Origin: Halobacteria archaeon HArc-gm2
GTDB taxonomy: Archaea > Halobacteriota > Halobacteria > Halobacteriales > Haloarculaceae
Length of the DNA stretch: 64,000 bases
Reading direction: 5' to 3'
NCBI GenBank assembly: GCA_025517465.1
Contig: JAOPKE010000012.1
Span: forward strand, 57,451 to 121,450
The position numbers and the translations under genes are program-made. Below the pieces are notes generated by a model, which was not told the origin of the DNA, did no database searches, and saw only the letters and a list, made by a program, of their open reading frames with translations. Positions 35,853 to 44,026 of this stretch are shown in pieces (position 1 is the first letter of the stretch; each line of letters starts with the position of its first letter).

Positions 35853-36928
35853 CAGACCCCCAGCGCCCGCTCCAGCGTCGGCAGGTTCACCTGTTCCATG
35901 ACCTCGACGTACCCCCAGCCCTCCCGTTCCCACTCGTCGGTCAGCCCGGGCATCGCGGTCAGTGGTAGTACCGCCTCGGCCTCGGTCTCGGCGACGAGTT
36001 GCTCGGCCGCCTCCTGGGACTCCAGCGGGTCCGCACAGACGTACCGCAAGTCGTGTTCGTCGATGATGGCCTGGGCGCGCTCGATATCGCGCGTCGTCGG
36101 CCGGTCGTCGGGCGAGACGTTCGTCAGCGCCGCGACGTCGACCCCGTAGCGATCCCCGAGATACCGGAACGAGTTGTGACCGGCCACGAGGAGGGTGCCC
36201 GTCGACGACTCGGCGACCGTCGACTCGATGCGCTCGTGCAGGGCAGCCAGTCGAGTGGTGAAGTCGGCGGCGTTGGCCGCGTAGGCGTCCGCGCCGTCGG
36301 GGTCGACGTCGGCCAGCCCCGCCCGGACGGTATCGACCGCGTCCTGGATCCGGAGCGGGTCCATCCAGAAATGCGGGTCCGCGTCGCCGTGTTCGTCGTG
36401 GTCATCGTCCGGGTAGTCGTCGTGTTCGTCCCCGGAGTGCTCGTCGTGACCGTCCCCGGTGTCGTGTTCCGTGTGGTCGTTGTCGTGACCGTCTCCGGCG
36501 TGTTCCTCTCCATCGTGGTCGTCGTGCCCGTCACCGGGTTCCAGCAGGTCGACCCCGGTGCTCACGTCGACCGTCGCGACCGCCGACCCGTCGGCTTCCA
36601 GGTCCGCCGTGATACCGTCGGCCCACGGCTGGAACCCCGTCATCCCGTGGACGAGCAGGTCCGCGCCGTGAATGTCCTCCCGGACGTTCGGCCCCGGTTC
36701 CCAGCCGTGGCCGTGCTGGCCGAGCGGAACGAGCAGCTCCGCGTCGGCCGCGTCGCCGGCGACCTGGGACGTGATATCGCCGAAGACGAAGAACGTCGAC
36801 TGGGCGACCGGCCCGCCCGACGCCGATTCGTCGTCCCCTTCCGCTGCCCCGTCGATACAGCCGGCGAGCAACCCCGCACCGGCCACCCCGGCAGCCGTAG
36901 ACAGCAGTCGTCGTCTGGTGAAGCTCAT
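35852..36928 (-). CDS. Metal-binding Tat lipoprotein, ZnuA-like, with histidine/aspartate-rich loop
   Basis: 358 residues from ATG 36928. Tat motif TRRRLLSTAAG, lipobox LAGC with C24, so it is lipid-anchored outside the membrane. The cluster A-I fold is recognised by PNVREDIHGADLLVHG, PHFWMDPLRIQDAVDTVR, LVAGHNSFRYLGDRYGV and an ETEAEAVLPL end. A disordered insert near residues 130-185 is packed with His and Asp, as in zinc-specific ZnuA proteins, and may scavenge or sense zinc. First gene of the importer operon; the palindrome at 36935 overlaps its promoter. Confidence 0.93.
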   Translation of the reverse strand: MSFTRRRLLSTAAGVAGAGLLAGCIDGAAEGDDESASGGPVAQSTFFVFGDITSQVAGDAADAELLVPLGQHGHGWEPGPNVREDIHGADLLVHGMTGFQPWADGITADLEADGSAVATVDVSTGVDLLEPGDGHDDHDGEEHAGDGHDNDHTEHDTGDGHDEHSGDEHDDYPDDDHDEHGDADPHFWMDPLRIQDAVDTVRAGLADVDPDGADAYAANAADFTTRLAALHERIESTVAESSTGTLLVAGHNSFRYLGDRYGVDVAALTNVSPDDRPTTRDIERAQAIIDEHDLRYVCADPLESQEAAEQLVAETEAEAVLPLTAMPGLTDEWEREGWGYVEVMEQVNLPTLERALGV

Positions 36929-36934
36929 GCGTGG

Positions 36935-36962
36935 TTATTAATTCTATGGTAGAATATAATAA
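36935..36962 (-). promoter_or_regulatory. AT-rich inverted repeat over the metal-importer promoter, candidate metalloregulator operator
   Basis: Arms TTATTAATTCTA and TAGAATATAATAA flank TGG, an almost perfect dyad 7-34 nt upstream of ATG 36928. The region includes the only TATA-like sequence at leaderless distance. A repressor bound here would block TBP/TFB, as expected for a Zn- or Mn-responsive DtxR/SirR-type protein. The regulator is not encoded in the window. Confidence 0.6.
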
Positions 36963-37017
36963 CTTTGGGTTTCTGAGCTGGTTCGAGTAATAACTCTTGG
37001 TAGTAATAGAGTAGTGA

Positions 37018-37611
37018 TTGTCATACAGGACGGCAGGCGCTCCGAGCGGAACAGCAGACGGCTCACGCTGTAGTCTGGCTCGGCCGGCTCAAGCACCGAG
37101 ACAGTATCAAGAGGACTCGTGGTCACCGACGACTAAGGCGACAGAGCACCGCCAGTTCGAACCCGTACCGAGGTTTGCTCTGTTCGCAATCGCGTCGCTA
37201 CTGATATCGGTCGGCTATACCCTCGGGAAAATACTCATCGACCCGCAGATTGCAGGCGTCACTGGTGTCGGCGTCGACACTGTACTCGTACTCATCGTAG
37301 CGCTGACTGGCTGGGTATCGCTGACGTCACTCGCTGGGCTACCGTTCACGAAATGTTTCCTGACGATCGTCCCGCTGTCGCTCGCATTCTACGCGGCCAG
37401 ATTTCTCTTTCCACTCCCGCAGTCACTCGGAGAGGTGGCCGGTCACATAGCATTCCTGGGCCTGCTGGTGTTCGGAACTGCCGCCGTCGCAGCCAGCGTC
37501 GGCTACCTTCCGGGTGTTGCCCTGCGCCGCTGGTGCTCGGGTGATCGAGCAGATGACTGGCGAAGCCAGGTGAATGTCTGGCAAATCGTCCGGATCTGCT
37601 TAGATCGGTAG
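37018..37611 (+). CDS. Four-helix membrane protein, function unknown, possibly 5'-truncated
   Basis: The open frame begins right after an in-frame TGA with TTG 37018, a poor start, and the first 45 residues look non-native. The credible part starts near residue 48 (PVPRFALFAIASLL) and has about four hydrophobic helices with motifs GVTGVGVDTVLV, LAGLPFTKC and AAVAASVGYLPGVALRRW. No ATG or GTG opens this part. A second, frameshifted copy of residues about 80-177 lies at 46177-46479. The N-terminus may have been replaced by recombination, or an unusual start is used. Confidence 0.55.
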   Translation: MSYRTAGAPSGTADGSRCSLARPAQAPRQYQEDSWSPTTKATEHRQFEPVPRFALFAIASLLISVGYTLGKILIDPQIAGVTGVGVDTVLVLIVALTGWVSLTSLAGLPFTKCFLTIVPLSLAFYAARFLFPLPQSLGEVAGHIAFLGLLVFGTAAVAASVGYLPGVALRRWCSGDRADDWRSQVNVWQIVRICLDR

Positions 37612-37683
37612 AGAGGCTACGGACTCCGCACAGGTATTCTGGCACCGTCGTACGTTTATCTCGTCGGAGGCCGTACACGGGGT

Positions 37684-38433
37684 ATGCGCGAACTCGTCTT
37701 CGCTCTCGAATACGAGCCGGGCTGTAACAGGGTGGCCGACGTCCTTGCCAGCCATCCCGACACCCGTGTCCGCTCGCTCTCGTTACACGCCACTGCCGAG
37801 CGTCTCTGGCGGGTCGACCACGCCACCGGAACGCCGGAGGCGCTCGACGCCGTCGAGGACGCCTTTCTCACCGGTGACTACTACGCCGACTGTCTCGCCA
37901 CGGAGGACTGCGGGGCCACACAGACGACTCGAGTGCTGGATCGGGCGGACGACACGCTCGTCCTCTACTCCGACTGGGAGCGAACCCCTGCCTGTGCCTC
38001 GGTTCCCCACATCGCTCGCGACCACCTCGGCGACGGCGTGCTGTTCGAAACCCGCCACGAAGGCCGACACTACACGTGGCGGCTCATCCACGCCGGCGAC
38101 GGCGACGTCGCGGCGTTCTTCGACGCTCTGGAGACTGCCGTCGCGGACTGTGCGCGAATGGAGATGCTCCGCACTGCGGATACGGCGACGGCAGCGGGAG
38201 GGAGCGACGGGACACCGGGTGACCTGTCGCCAGCACAGGAGGCCGCCCTCCAGGCGGCCGTCGAACACGGCTACTACGAATCGCCCCGCGAGATCGACGT
38301 CGGCGAACTCGCCGAGCACCTCGACGTGCCGCGCTCGACGCTCACGTACCGGCTCCGTCGGGCGGAGGAACAGCTAGCGAAGCGACACGTCGCCGGCGAG
38401 CGGGTTGCAGACGACCGGCTGGCGTCGCACTGA
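37684..38433 (+). CDS. HTH_10 (bacterio-opsin activator type) regulator next to a metal exporter
   Basis: 249 residues from ATG 37684, with TATA-like cgtttatc at 37653-37660. The C-terminal HTH_10 domain (about residues 180-235) reads LSPAQEAALQAAVEHGYYE, then IDVGELAEHLDVPRSTLTYRLRRAEEQL, the hallmark of haloarchaeal Bat-type regulators. The N-terminal sensor contains scattered Cys (ATEDCGATQ, TPACASV, VADCARM) and several His that could bind metal. The exporter gene follows 56 nt downstream with a perfect palindrome between them, so it probably controls the exporter in response to Zn2+, Cd2+ or Cu+. Confidence 0.9.
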   Translation: MRELVFALEYEPGCNRVADVLASHPDTRVRSLSLHATAERLWRVDHATGTPEALDAVEDAFLTGDYYADCLATEDCGATQTTRVLDRADDTLVLYSDWERTPACASVPHIARDHLGDGVLFETRHEGRHYTWRLIHAGDGDVAAFFDALETAVADCARMEMLRTADTATAAGGSDGTPGDLSPAQEAALQAAVEHGYYESPREIDVGELAEHLDVPRSTLTYRLRRAEEQLAKRHVAGERVADDRLASH

Positions 38434-38437
38434 TTCG

Positions 38438-38453
38438 GTTGGAATATTCCAAC
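38438..38453 (+). promoter_or_regulatory. Perfect 16-bp palindrome, candidate operator of the P-type ATPase gene
   Basis: GTTGGAATATTCCAAC lies 4 nt after the regulator stop and 37-52 nt before ATG 38490, just upstream of where the TATA/BRE should be (acgtatcg, 38458-38465). That position suits an activator. A perfect 16-mer dyad is unlikely by chance in GC-rich DNA. Confidence 0.65.
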
Positions 38454-38489
38454 AAAGACGTATCGACCTTCCGTGCCTACCGGAACGTG

Positions 38490-40871
38490 ATGACAGCAAA
38501 TCCGGACGCGAATACAGCGGGACCGCCGAACGGCGGCGGACAGGAACGGGAGGTGTCCGCCCGTCTTTCGGTCCCAGAGATGGACTGTCCGTCGTGTGCG
38601 CAAAAAGTCGACAAGAGCCTGCAGCGCGTCGACGGCGTCGTCGAAGCGACGCTTCAGCCGACCACCGGGACAGCCACCGTCAGGTACGACCCGGACCAGA
38701 CGACCGAAGCCGACGTCGTCACAGCGATCGAGGCCGCGGGCTACGACGTTATCGGCGGAAGGGACGACGAGACCGCCGACACTGCCGACGGCGTCGATAT
38801 CGCGCCGCCCTCGGAGGTCTGGACGAGTGTCCGCGCGAAGAAGACGTGGCTCGGTGCGGCGTTCGTCACCCTCGGTCTCGTGTTCGAGTTCCTCCTCACT
38901 GGCCAGAACGTTTCGCTAGCGAGCGTCCTCGACTACCAGCTTCACCTCGCGGACGTCCTCTTCCTCGGGGCCGTCGTATCCAGCGGTATGCCCGTCGTCC
39001 GCGGCGGCTACTACTCCGCGAGAAACCGAAGTCTCGACATCGATCTGCTGATGGGGACGGCGATCATCGCCGCGACCAGCATCGGCTACTTCGTCGAGGC
39101 CGCCACGCTGGCCGTCCTGTTCAGTATCGCCGAGCTGCTCGAGGACTACGCGATGGACCGGGCGCGGGACTCCCTGCGCGAACTGATGGAGCTGTCGCCC
39201 GACGAGGCCACCGTCCTGCGTGACGGCGAGGAGATGACGGTGCCCGCTGATGAGGTGGAAGTGGGCGAGACCGTGGTCGCCCGACCTGGTGACAAGATCC
39301 CGCTGGACGGGACGGTCGTCGAGGGCGAGAGCGCGGTCGACCAGTCGCCCATCACCGGCGAGAGCGTCCCCGTCGACAAGACCGCTGGCGACGAGGTGTA
39401 CGCCGGCGCGATCAACGAGGCGGGCTACCTCGAGATCGAGGTCTCGTCGACGGCGAGCGACTCCACCCTCTCGCGCATCATCGAGATGGTGCAGGGCGCA
39501 CAGGCGAACAAGACCGAGACCGAGCAGTTCGTCGACCGGTTCTCGGGGTACTACACGCCGCTCGTGGTCGTGCTGGCGATATTGACGGCGGCCGTTCCGC
39601 CGCTTGTCATCGCCGATCCCGTCTCGGTGGACCTCGCTGGGTACGGTTTCACCTTCGCTGCCGACTGGCAGACGTGGTTCATCCGCGGGCTCACCCTGCT
39701 GGTGATCGCGTGTCCGTGTGCGTTCGTCATCTCCACGCCCGTCTCGGTTGTGTCGGGCGTCACGAGCGCTGCGAAGAACGGCGTCCTCATCAAGGGCGGT
39801 AACTACCTCGAGGCGATGGGTGCGGTGGATGCCGTCGCGGTCGACAAGACGGGAACCCTCACGAAGGGCGAACTCGCCGTCACTGACGTCGTGCCGGTCG
39901 GCGACACCGACGAAGCGACGCTGCTCCGGCACGCTGCCGGGCTGGAACAGCGGAGCGAACACCCCATCGCCACGGCGATACTCGCTCGCGCTACTGAGAC
40001 AGACGTCGGCCAGGTGCCGGAGCCGACTGGGTTCGAGAGCCTGCCCGGCAAGGGAATCCGCGGTGAAATCGATGGTGAAACCTACTACGCCGGCAAGCCC
40101 GCGCTGTTCGAGGAGCTGGGGTTCGACCCCTCGCGAGCCCGGTCGGCAACCGACGGCGGCGTTCCGTCCGCGGATGCAGTCGAGGCCGACGACAGAACGT
40201 TCGACGAGGACGCGCTCGCCGCCCTGGAGCGGGAGGGCAAGACGGTAGTCGTCGTCGGGACAGAGTCAGCGTTGCTGGGTGCCATCGCCATCGCTGACGA
40301 GGTGCGCCCGGCCTCGAAGCGAGCCATCGAACGCCTCCACGAGCTGGGCGTCGAGCGCGTGGTGATGGTGACAGGCGACAACGAGGGGACGGCGCGGGCG
40401 ATCGCCGAGCAGGTCGGTGTCGACGAGTACCGCGCGGAACTCTTGCCGGACGAGAAGGTCGACGCGGTCGAGGAACTGCAGGCAGAGTACGGCGACGTGG
40501 CGATGGTCGGGGACGGCATCAACGACGCGCCCGCGCTCGCCACCGCGGAGGTCGGCATCGCGATGGGTGCCGCGGGTACCGACACGGCGCTCGAAACGGC
40601 CGATATCGCGCTGATGGGCGACGACATCGGGAAGCTCCCCTACCTGTACGACCTGTCGCACACGGCGAACGGCGTCATCCGACAGAACATCTGGGCGAGC
40701 CTCGGCGTGAAGTTCCTGCTCGCGCTCGGCGTGCCGCTGGGACTGGTGAGCGTCGCGATCGCGGTCGTCGTCGGCGACATGGGGATGAGCCTCGGCGTCA
40801 CCGGCAACGCGATGCGGTTGTCACGAATCGAGCCCGACCACCTCGTCGACGCCCGAACTGAAGGGCAGTAG
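38490..40871 (+). CDS. Heavy-metal P1B-type ATPase, ZntA-like (Zn/Cd/Pb exporter)
   Basis: 793 residues from ATG 38490 (open frame extends 17 codons upstream through the palindrome). One N-terminal HMA domain with C33-x-x-C36 (MDCPSCAQ), eight membrane helices, the phosphatase motif TGES, C408-P-C410 in the membrane, D452KTGT phosphorylation site, HP motif SEHPIA and hinge GDGINDAPA. The last helix contains DMGMSLGVTGNAMRL, matching the DxG...N..RL signature of the Zn/Cd subgroup rather than the copper group. It exports divalent soft metals from the cytoplasm. The upstream HTH_10 gene and palindrome suggest metal-responsive control. Confidence 0.93.
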   Translation: MTANPDANTAGPPNGGGQEREVSARLSVPEMDCPSCAQKVDKSLQRVDGVVEATLQPTTGTATVRYDPDQTTEADVVTAIEAAGYDVIGGRDDETADTADGVDIAPPSEVWTSVRAKKTWLGAAFVTLGLVFEFLLTGQNVSLASVLDYQLHLADVLFLGAVVSSGMPVVRGGYYSARNRSLDIDLLMGTAIIAATSIGYFVEAATLAVLFSIAELLEDYAMDRARDSLRELMELSPDEATVLRDGEEMTVPADEVEVGETVVARPGDKIPLDGTVVEGESAVDQSPITGESVPVDKTAGDEVYAGAINEAGYLEIEVSSTASDSTLSRIIEMVQGAQANKTETEQFVDRFSGYYTPLVVVLAILTAAVPPLVIADPVSVDLAGYGFTFAADWQTWFIRGLTLLVIACPCAFVISTPVSVVSGVTSAAKNGVLIKGGNYLEAMGAVDAVAVDKTGTLTKGELAVTDVVPVGDTDEATLLRHAAGLEQRSEHPIATAILARATETDVGQVPEPTGFESLPGKGIRGEIDGETYYAGKPALFEELGFDPSRARSATDGGVPSADAVEADDRTFDEDALAALEREGKTVVVVGTESALLGAIAIADEVRPASKRAIERLHELGVERVVMVTGDNEGTARAIAEQVGVDEYRAELLPDEKVDAVEELQAEYGDVAMVGDGINDAPALATAEVGIAMGAAGTDTALETADIALMGDDIGKLPYLYDLSHTANGVIRQNIWASLGVKFLLALGVPLGLVSVAIAVVVGDMGMSLGVTGNAMRLSRIEPDHLVDARTEGQ

Positions 40872-40965
40872 CAGCCCTTTCGACTCGGCCAGATCCAGGA
40901 CGATAAATCGCTCCAGGGACAACCCACTAGCTGACTACCTAGTAAGTTTGTGAGGGGCCGAAAAA

Positions 40966-40972
40966 GCTATAG
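40966..40972 (+). promoter_or_regulatory. TATA-type box of small membrane protein gene
   Basis: gctatag lies 24-30 nt before ATG 40996. Further upstream, ACTAG and CTAGT at about 40926-40943 form a short inverted repeat. Confidence 0.45.
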
Positions 40973-40995
40973 CCCGATAAAACAGTAGTTCTACC

Positions 40996-41259
40996 ATGCA
41001 AGATGTAATATCTGGTTTGATTGCGGAGTTAGTTTCGCTGATCCTCGTCGCGATCGGTGCAGGGATCATGACCGTGGTCGGGCTGCTTTCGAATCAAAGC
41101 GGATTCTACGAACTCCTGAACGGCGGGATGGCTCTCGGAATGTGGCACTTCCTGGTAGGCGGCATCGGACTGTATGTAGGCGTCTATCTGTTAGGGTACC
41201 AAGAGATCGTTCCGCGGATCCACACGCTGTTCCAGCGAGACGACGAGCGGACAGGATGA
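40996..41259 (+). CDS. Small membrane protein, function unknown
   Basis: 87 residues from ATG 40996 with two hydrophobic helices (IAELVSLILVAIGAGIMTVVG and MWHFLVGGIGLYVGVYLLG) and a charged C-terminus ending near FQRDDERTG. It has a convincing TATA-like box. It follows the P1B-ATPase by 124 nt and is convergent with the two-gene unit at 41310-42459. No family is recognised and no metal-binding motif is visible. Confidence 0.7.
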   Translation: MQDVISGLIAELVSLILVAIGAGIMTVVGLLSNQSGFYELLNGGMALGMWHFLVGGIGLYVGVYLLGYQEIVPRIHTLFQRDDERTG

Positions 41260-41309
41260 GATTCCCTTCCTGCCTGAATAAGCGTCAAATGCACAGCGGT
41301 ACAGTGAGA

Positions 41310-41678
41310 TTACTCGTCTGAATTCTGGGGACCGAACTTGTAGGTCTCCTCTTCGATCCCCGGTGGTTCTGATTCGTGGTTGGTGATCCCATACAAGAGC
41401 AAAGCAAGCCCGCATGCGATGAGAACGTCCTCGCCAATCTCGAACCACATGAACCCCGTCCCAAGCATGTCGAGAGGATTCCGGACGACGAGATAGAAGA
41501 TCGGGCCCACGAGGTCACTGAGAAGGATGCACCCGAATCCAACCGTGGCAAACAGATAGGAGGTCTGTCCATCGCTCCGGCGATAGGCGACGAAACTGGC
41601 CACGGTCAGTGCGATATTGACGGCCAGGAGCCCGAGATTGGCGAGCACGAGCCCCCAGAACTCCGGCGAGTTATTCAT
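41310..41678 (-). CDS. Haloarchaeal membrane protein of DUF7521-like type
   Basis: 122 residues from ATG 41678 with three hydrophobic helices (LVLANLGLLAVNIALTVASFVAY, LFATVGFGCILLSDLVGPIFYL, VLIACGLALLLYGI) and an acidic tail. Its start overlaps the end of the upstream regulator gene by 8 bp, so the two are cotranscribed. Haloarchaea commonly pair a winged-helix DUF7344-type protein with such a three-helix protein. The joint function is unknown, and a membrane-linked sensing unit is speculation. Confidence 0.75.
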   Translation of the reverse strand: MNNSPEFWGLVLANLGLLAVNIALTVASFVAYRRSDGQTSYLFATVGFGCILLSDLVGPIFYLVVRNPLDMLGTGFMWFEIGEDVLIACGLALLLYGITNHESEPPGIEEETYKFGPQNSDE

Positions 41679-42459
41679 GGGATGGGTTACGCCAGGCGTG
41701 TGGCCACTCGGCTCCAGTACCCGTCCCCCGTTTGAGGTCAGGAAGTGCTGTTTTCAGGCCCTGGAAGAATCCGTCGTACGAATCGACGAGGGGGTCTTCG
41801 AACCGATAGAGTATCGCGAAGACTTCTTCGACCGCAGGATGGCCAGTATACGTGGCTCGACCGGTTTCGCGGTCGTACTCGACCAGGCCGGCGTCGGCGA
41901 GCGCTGGGAGATGGACGTGATAGAGCGGTACGAGGGCGTCGGTAACCGTGTCGGGGCCAGGCTCGAAAGCAGTCTCGTCTGATCGCAGGAGTTCCCTTGC
42001 TAGGTCGGTCCGCGTAATCGACGTCTCAGCGTCCCAGAGGAAAGTGAGAAGGACGCGACGGTGATCGGTAGAGAGATTCGATAGCGCCGTATCCAGGTCG
42101 TCGGCCTCGGCTTCGAGGAGCAGATGGAATCGCGGGTCATCGTACGCGAGATGGGACGTCGTCTCAACCATTGACGTATCGCGGTCCCACGTAATCAGGC
42201 CGGCTTCCTCGAGAACTGGCAGATGGGTGTGGACGAGGCTGGTAGAGATAGACCGTCGGTCCGCAGGTTCCCCCTCTCGCGTTGGGTTTGGTTCAGTGGC
42301 AGTGAGATGAATTGTAAAGTGCCGCTCGGTCACTGGTGTGCCTTTGAGAAGGAGCAGATGAAGGATTTCCCGACGAACAGAGGATTCGATGGCCGCAAAA
42401 ATGGGATGACGGTCGGTTTCAGGGGCGCTACTGGGAGTCATAGACTCTACGTTCATCAT
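41671..42459 (-). CDS. Winged-helix DNA-binding protein with two DUF7344-like domains
   Basis: 262 residues from ATG 42459 (a second ATG lies one codon in). Two related winged-helix halves: residues about 18-120 (IESSVRREILHLLLLKG, HTHLPVLEEAGLITWDRD) and about 135-235 (LSTDHRRVLLTFLWDAE, HVHLPALADAGLVEYDRETG). The repeated H-LP-L-xx-AGL motif is the recognition helix plus wing typical of haloarchaeal DUF7344. It overlaps the membrane protein gene downstream. Target genes are unknown. Confidence 0.82.
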   Translation of the reverse strand: MMNVESMTPSSAPETDRHPIFAAIESSVRREILHLLLLKGTPVTERHFTIHLTATEPNPTREGEPADRRSISTSLVHTHLPVLEEAGLITWDRDTSMVETTSHLAYDDPRFHLLLEAEADDLDTALSNLSTDHRRVLLTFLWDAETSITRTDLARELLRSDETAFEPGPDTVTDALVPLYHVHLPALADAGLVEYDRETGRATYTGHPAVEEVFAILYRFEDPLVDSYDGFFQGLKTALPDLKRGTGTGAEWPHAWRNPSHE

Positions 42460-42731
42460 TCGACGATTAAGTCAGTTGGCACACATATTTCACGAGGGAG
42501 TGACTGCAATGCCGTACGTATATTCCATGCACGCGCCCCCGTAGATTGCTGGACATCCGTACTTTCGCTACCCCGGGTCGGAAGAGAACGCAGCCACCAT
42601 CCTTGACGGCACTCTCGATCTGGCGGAGAATCCTGCGACAACCTGGCTACGTTCCGCTTTCGCGTCGTGAATCGCCTATTCGCCGTGCCAGTCCGCAAAC
42701 CAGGCAGCGAGTCCGCAATTGGCCAAAAGAC

Positions 42732-42738
42732 CTATAAC
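42732..42738 (+). promoter_or_regulatory. TATA-type box of P450 gene
   Basis: ctataac lies 23-29 nt before GTG 42761, which supports GTG as the start of a leaderless mRNA. Confidence 0.55.
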
Positions 42739-42741
42739 TAA

Positions 42742-42757
42742 TTAATTGGTCAATTAA
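42742..42757 (+). promoter_or_regulatory. Palindromic operator candidate in the P450 promoter
   Basis: TTAATTGGTCAATTAA has 7-bp arms around GT and sits between the TATA-like box and the start codon, where a bound repressor would block initiation. The TetR gene at 45546 is the nearest candidate repressor. Confidence 0.65.
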
Positions 42758-42760
42758 ATC

Positions 42761-43969
42761 GTGCAGTCAACAGACTCAGTCGACAGTGCCCGTCAGCACC
42801 CGGCCGCTCTCCAGTCCCGTGACGCACGGCTCGACCCGTTCGAGTGGTACGCCGAGATGCGGAGCGAAGCCTCCGTCCACTACGACGAGGACCGCGACAC
42901 CTGGGACGTCTTCCGCTACGAGGACGTCGACCGCGTCCTCCGCGAGCAGGAGACGTTTTCGGCCGACCGGTCCGGAAGTAGCGGCGATCCATCTGCCGAC
43001 GCCGAGAGCGATACGGCGATACTCAAGACCATGATAAGCACGGACCCACCAGAGCACGAGCGGCTGCGAGGGTTCGTCAACGAACGGTTCCAGCCCGGTG
43101 CGCTGAACGACTATCGACCCCGGCTCGAAGAACTCACCGACGAACTGGTAGATGACCTCGAAGACACGGGGCAATTCGACTTCGTCGACGAGTTCGCGAT
43201 CCCGCTCCCCGTGACAGTCATCGCGGAACTGCTGGGTATCCCCGCCGAACGCCGCGACCAGTTCAAGGAGTGGTCAAACGCGCTCATCGCCCGACCCGAA
43301 GACAACAGTGAGGAAGCGCTCCAGCGGATGAAGCGAGAGCGCGGGGCGGCGCAAAAAGAGATGGGCCAGTACTTCGCGAAGCTCCTCAAAGAACGACAGG
43401 CGGGCGATGGAGACGACCTCATCACACTCGCTGCAACGACTGACGAACTCACCACCAAGGAGAAGATCGGTTTCTGCATGATCCTGCTCCTGGCGGGCAA
43501 CATCACGACGACGAACCTCCTCACGAACGCGATATGGTGTTTCCAGGAACAGGGCATCGTGGAAGATGTCCGGTCCGGTGATATCGACCGCAAGCAAGCC
43601 ATCGAAGAGGTGCTCCGCTACCGGTCCCCCATACAGGAGATCCAGCGCGTCACGAGTGAGGACGTAACGCTGGGTGAGACACAGATCGAGGCCGGGGAGG
43701 TCGTGAACGTCTGGGTGGGCGCTGCGAACCGCGACCCGGAGGTCTTCGACGATCCGGAGACGTTCCGCCCGGAACGAACGCCCAATCAACACCTCGCATT
43801 CGGAAAGGGGATTCACTACTGTCTGGGCGCACCGCTGGCGCGTCTCGAGGCAGATATCGCACTGGATCGACTCCTCACCCGCTTCGATCGGCTCGATGCC
43901 GATTTGTCGGATCTACAACCCATCTCCAGTCACTACGGCCTCGAATCGCTTCGGTGTCAGGTCCAATAA
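42761..43969 (+). CDS. Cytochrome P450 monooxygenase
   Basis: 402 residues from GTG 42761. Soluble bacterial-type P450: I-helix LLLAGNITTTNLL with the Ala-Gly...Thr oxygen-activation motif, K-helix EEVLRYRSP (ExxR), the FRPERTPNQH meander and the heme loop FGKGIHYCLGAP with ligand C354. It needs a ferredoxin and reductase, and none is adjacent. Substrate unknown; haloarchaeal P450s of this class are rare and usually acquired from bacteria. A small hairpin CGGG...CCCG at 43972-43987 follows the stop. The gene is separated from the TetR gene only by the transposon, so the two were probably neighbours. Confidence 0.93.
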   Translation: MQSTDSVDSARQHPAALQSRDARLDPFEWYAEMRSEASVHYDEDRDTWDVFRYEDVDRVLREQETFSADRSGSSGDPSADAESDTAILKTMISTDPPEHERLRGFVNERFQPGALNDYRPRLEELTDELVDDLEDTGQFDFVDEFAIPLPVTVIAELLGIPAERRDQFKEWSNALIARPEDNSEEALQRMKRERGAAQKEMGQYFAKLLKERQAGDGDDLITLAATTDELTTKEKIGFCMILLLAGNITTTNLLTNAIWCFQEQGIVEDVRSGDIDRKQAIEEVLRYRSPIQEIQRVTSEDVTLGETQIEAGEVVNVWVGAANRDPEVFDDPETFRPERTPNQHLAFGKGIHYCLGAPLARLEADIALDRLLTRFDRLDADLSDLQPISSHYGLESLRCQVQ

Positions 43970-44000
43970 ACCGGGCCTGAAAACCCGAGACCAGATGAAA

Positions 44001-44016
44001 CTGCCTTGTTGAATCC
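44001..44016 (+). repeat. Left terminal inverted repeat of the IS
   Basis: CTGCCTTGTTGAATCC; the last nine bases GTTGAATCC are perfectly conserved in both right ends. Confidence 0.75.
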
Positions 44017-44026
44017 GATGTAGCGG

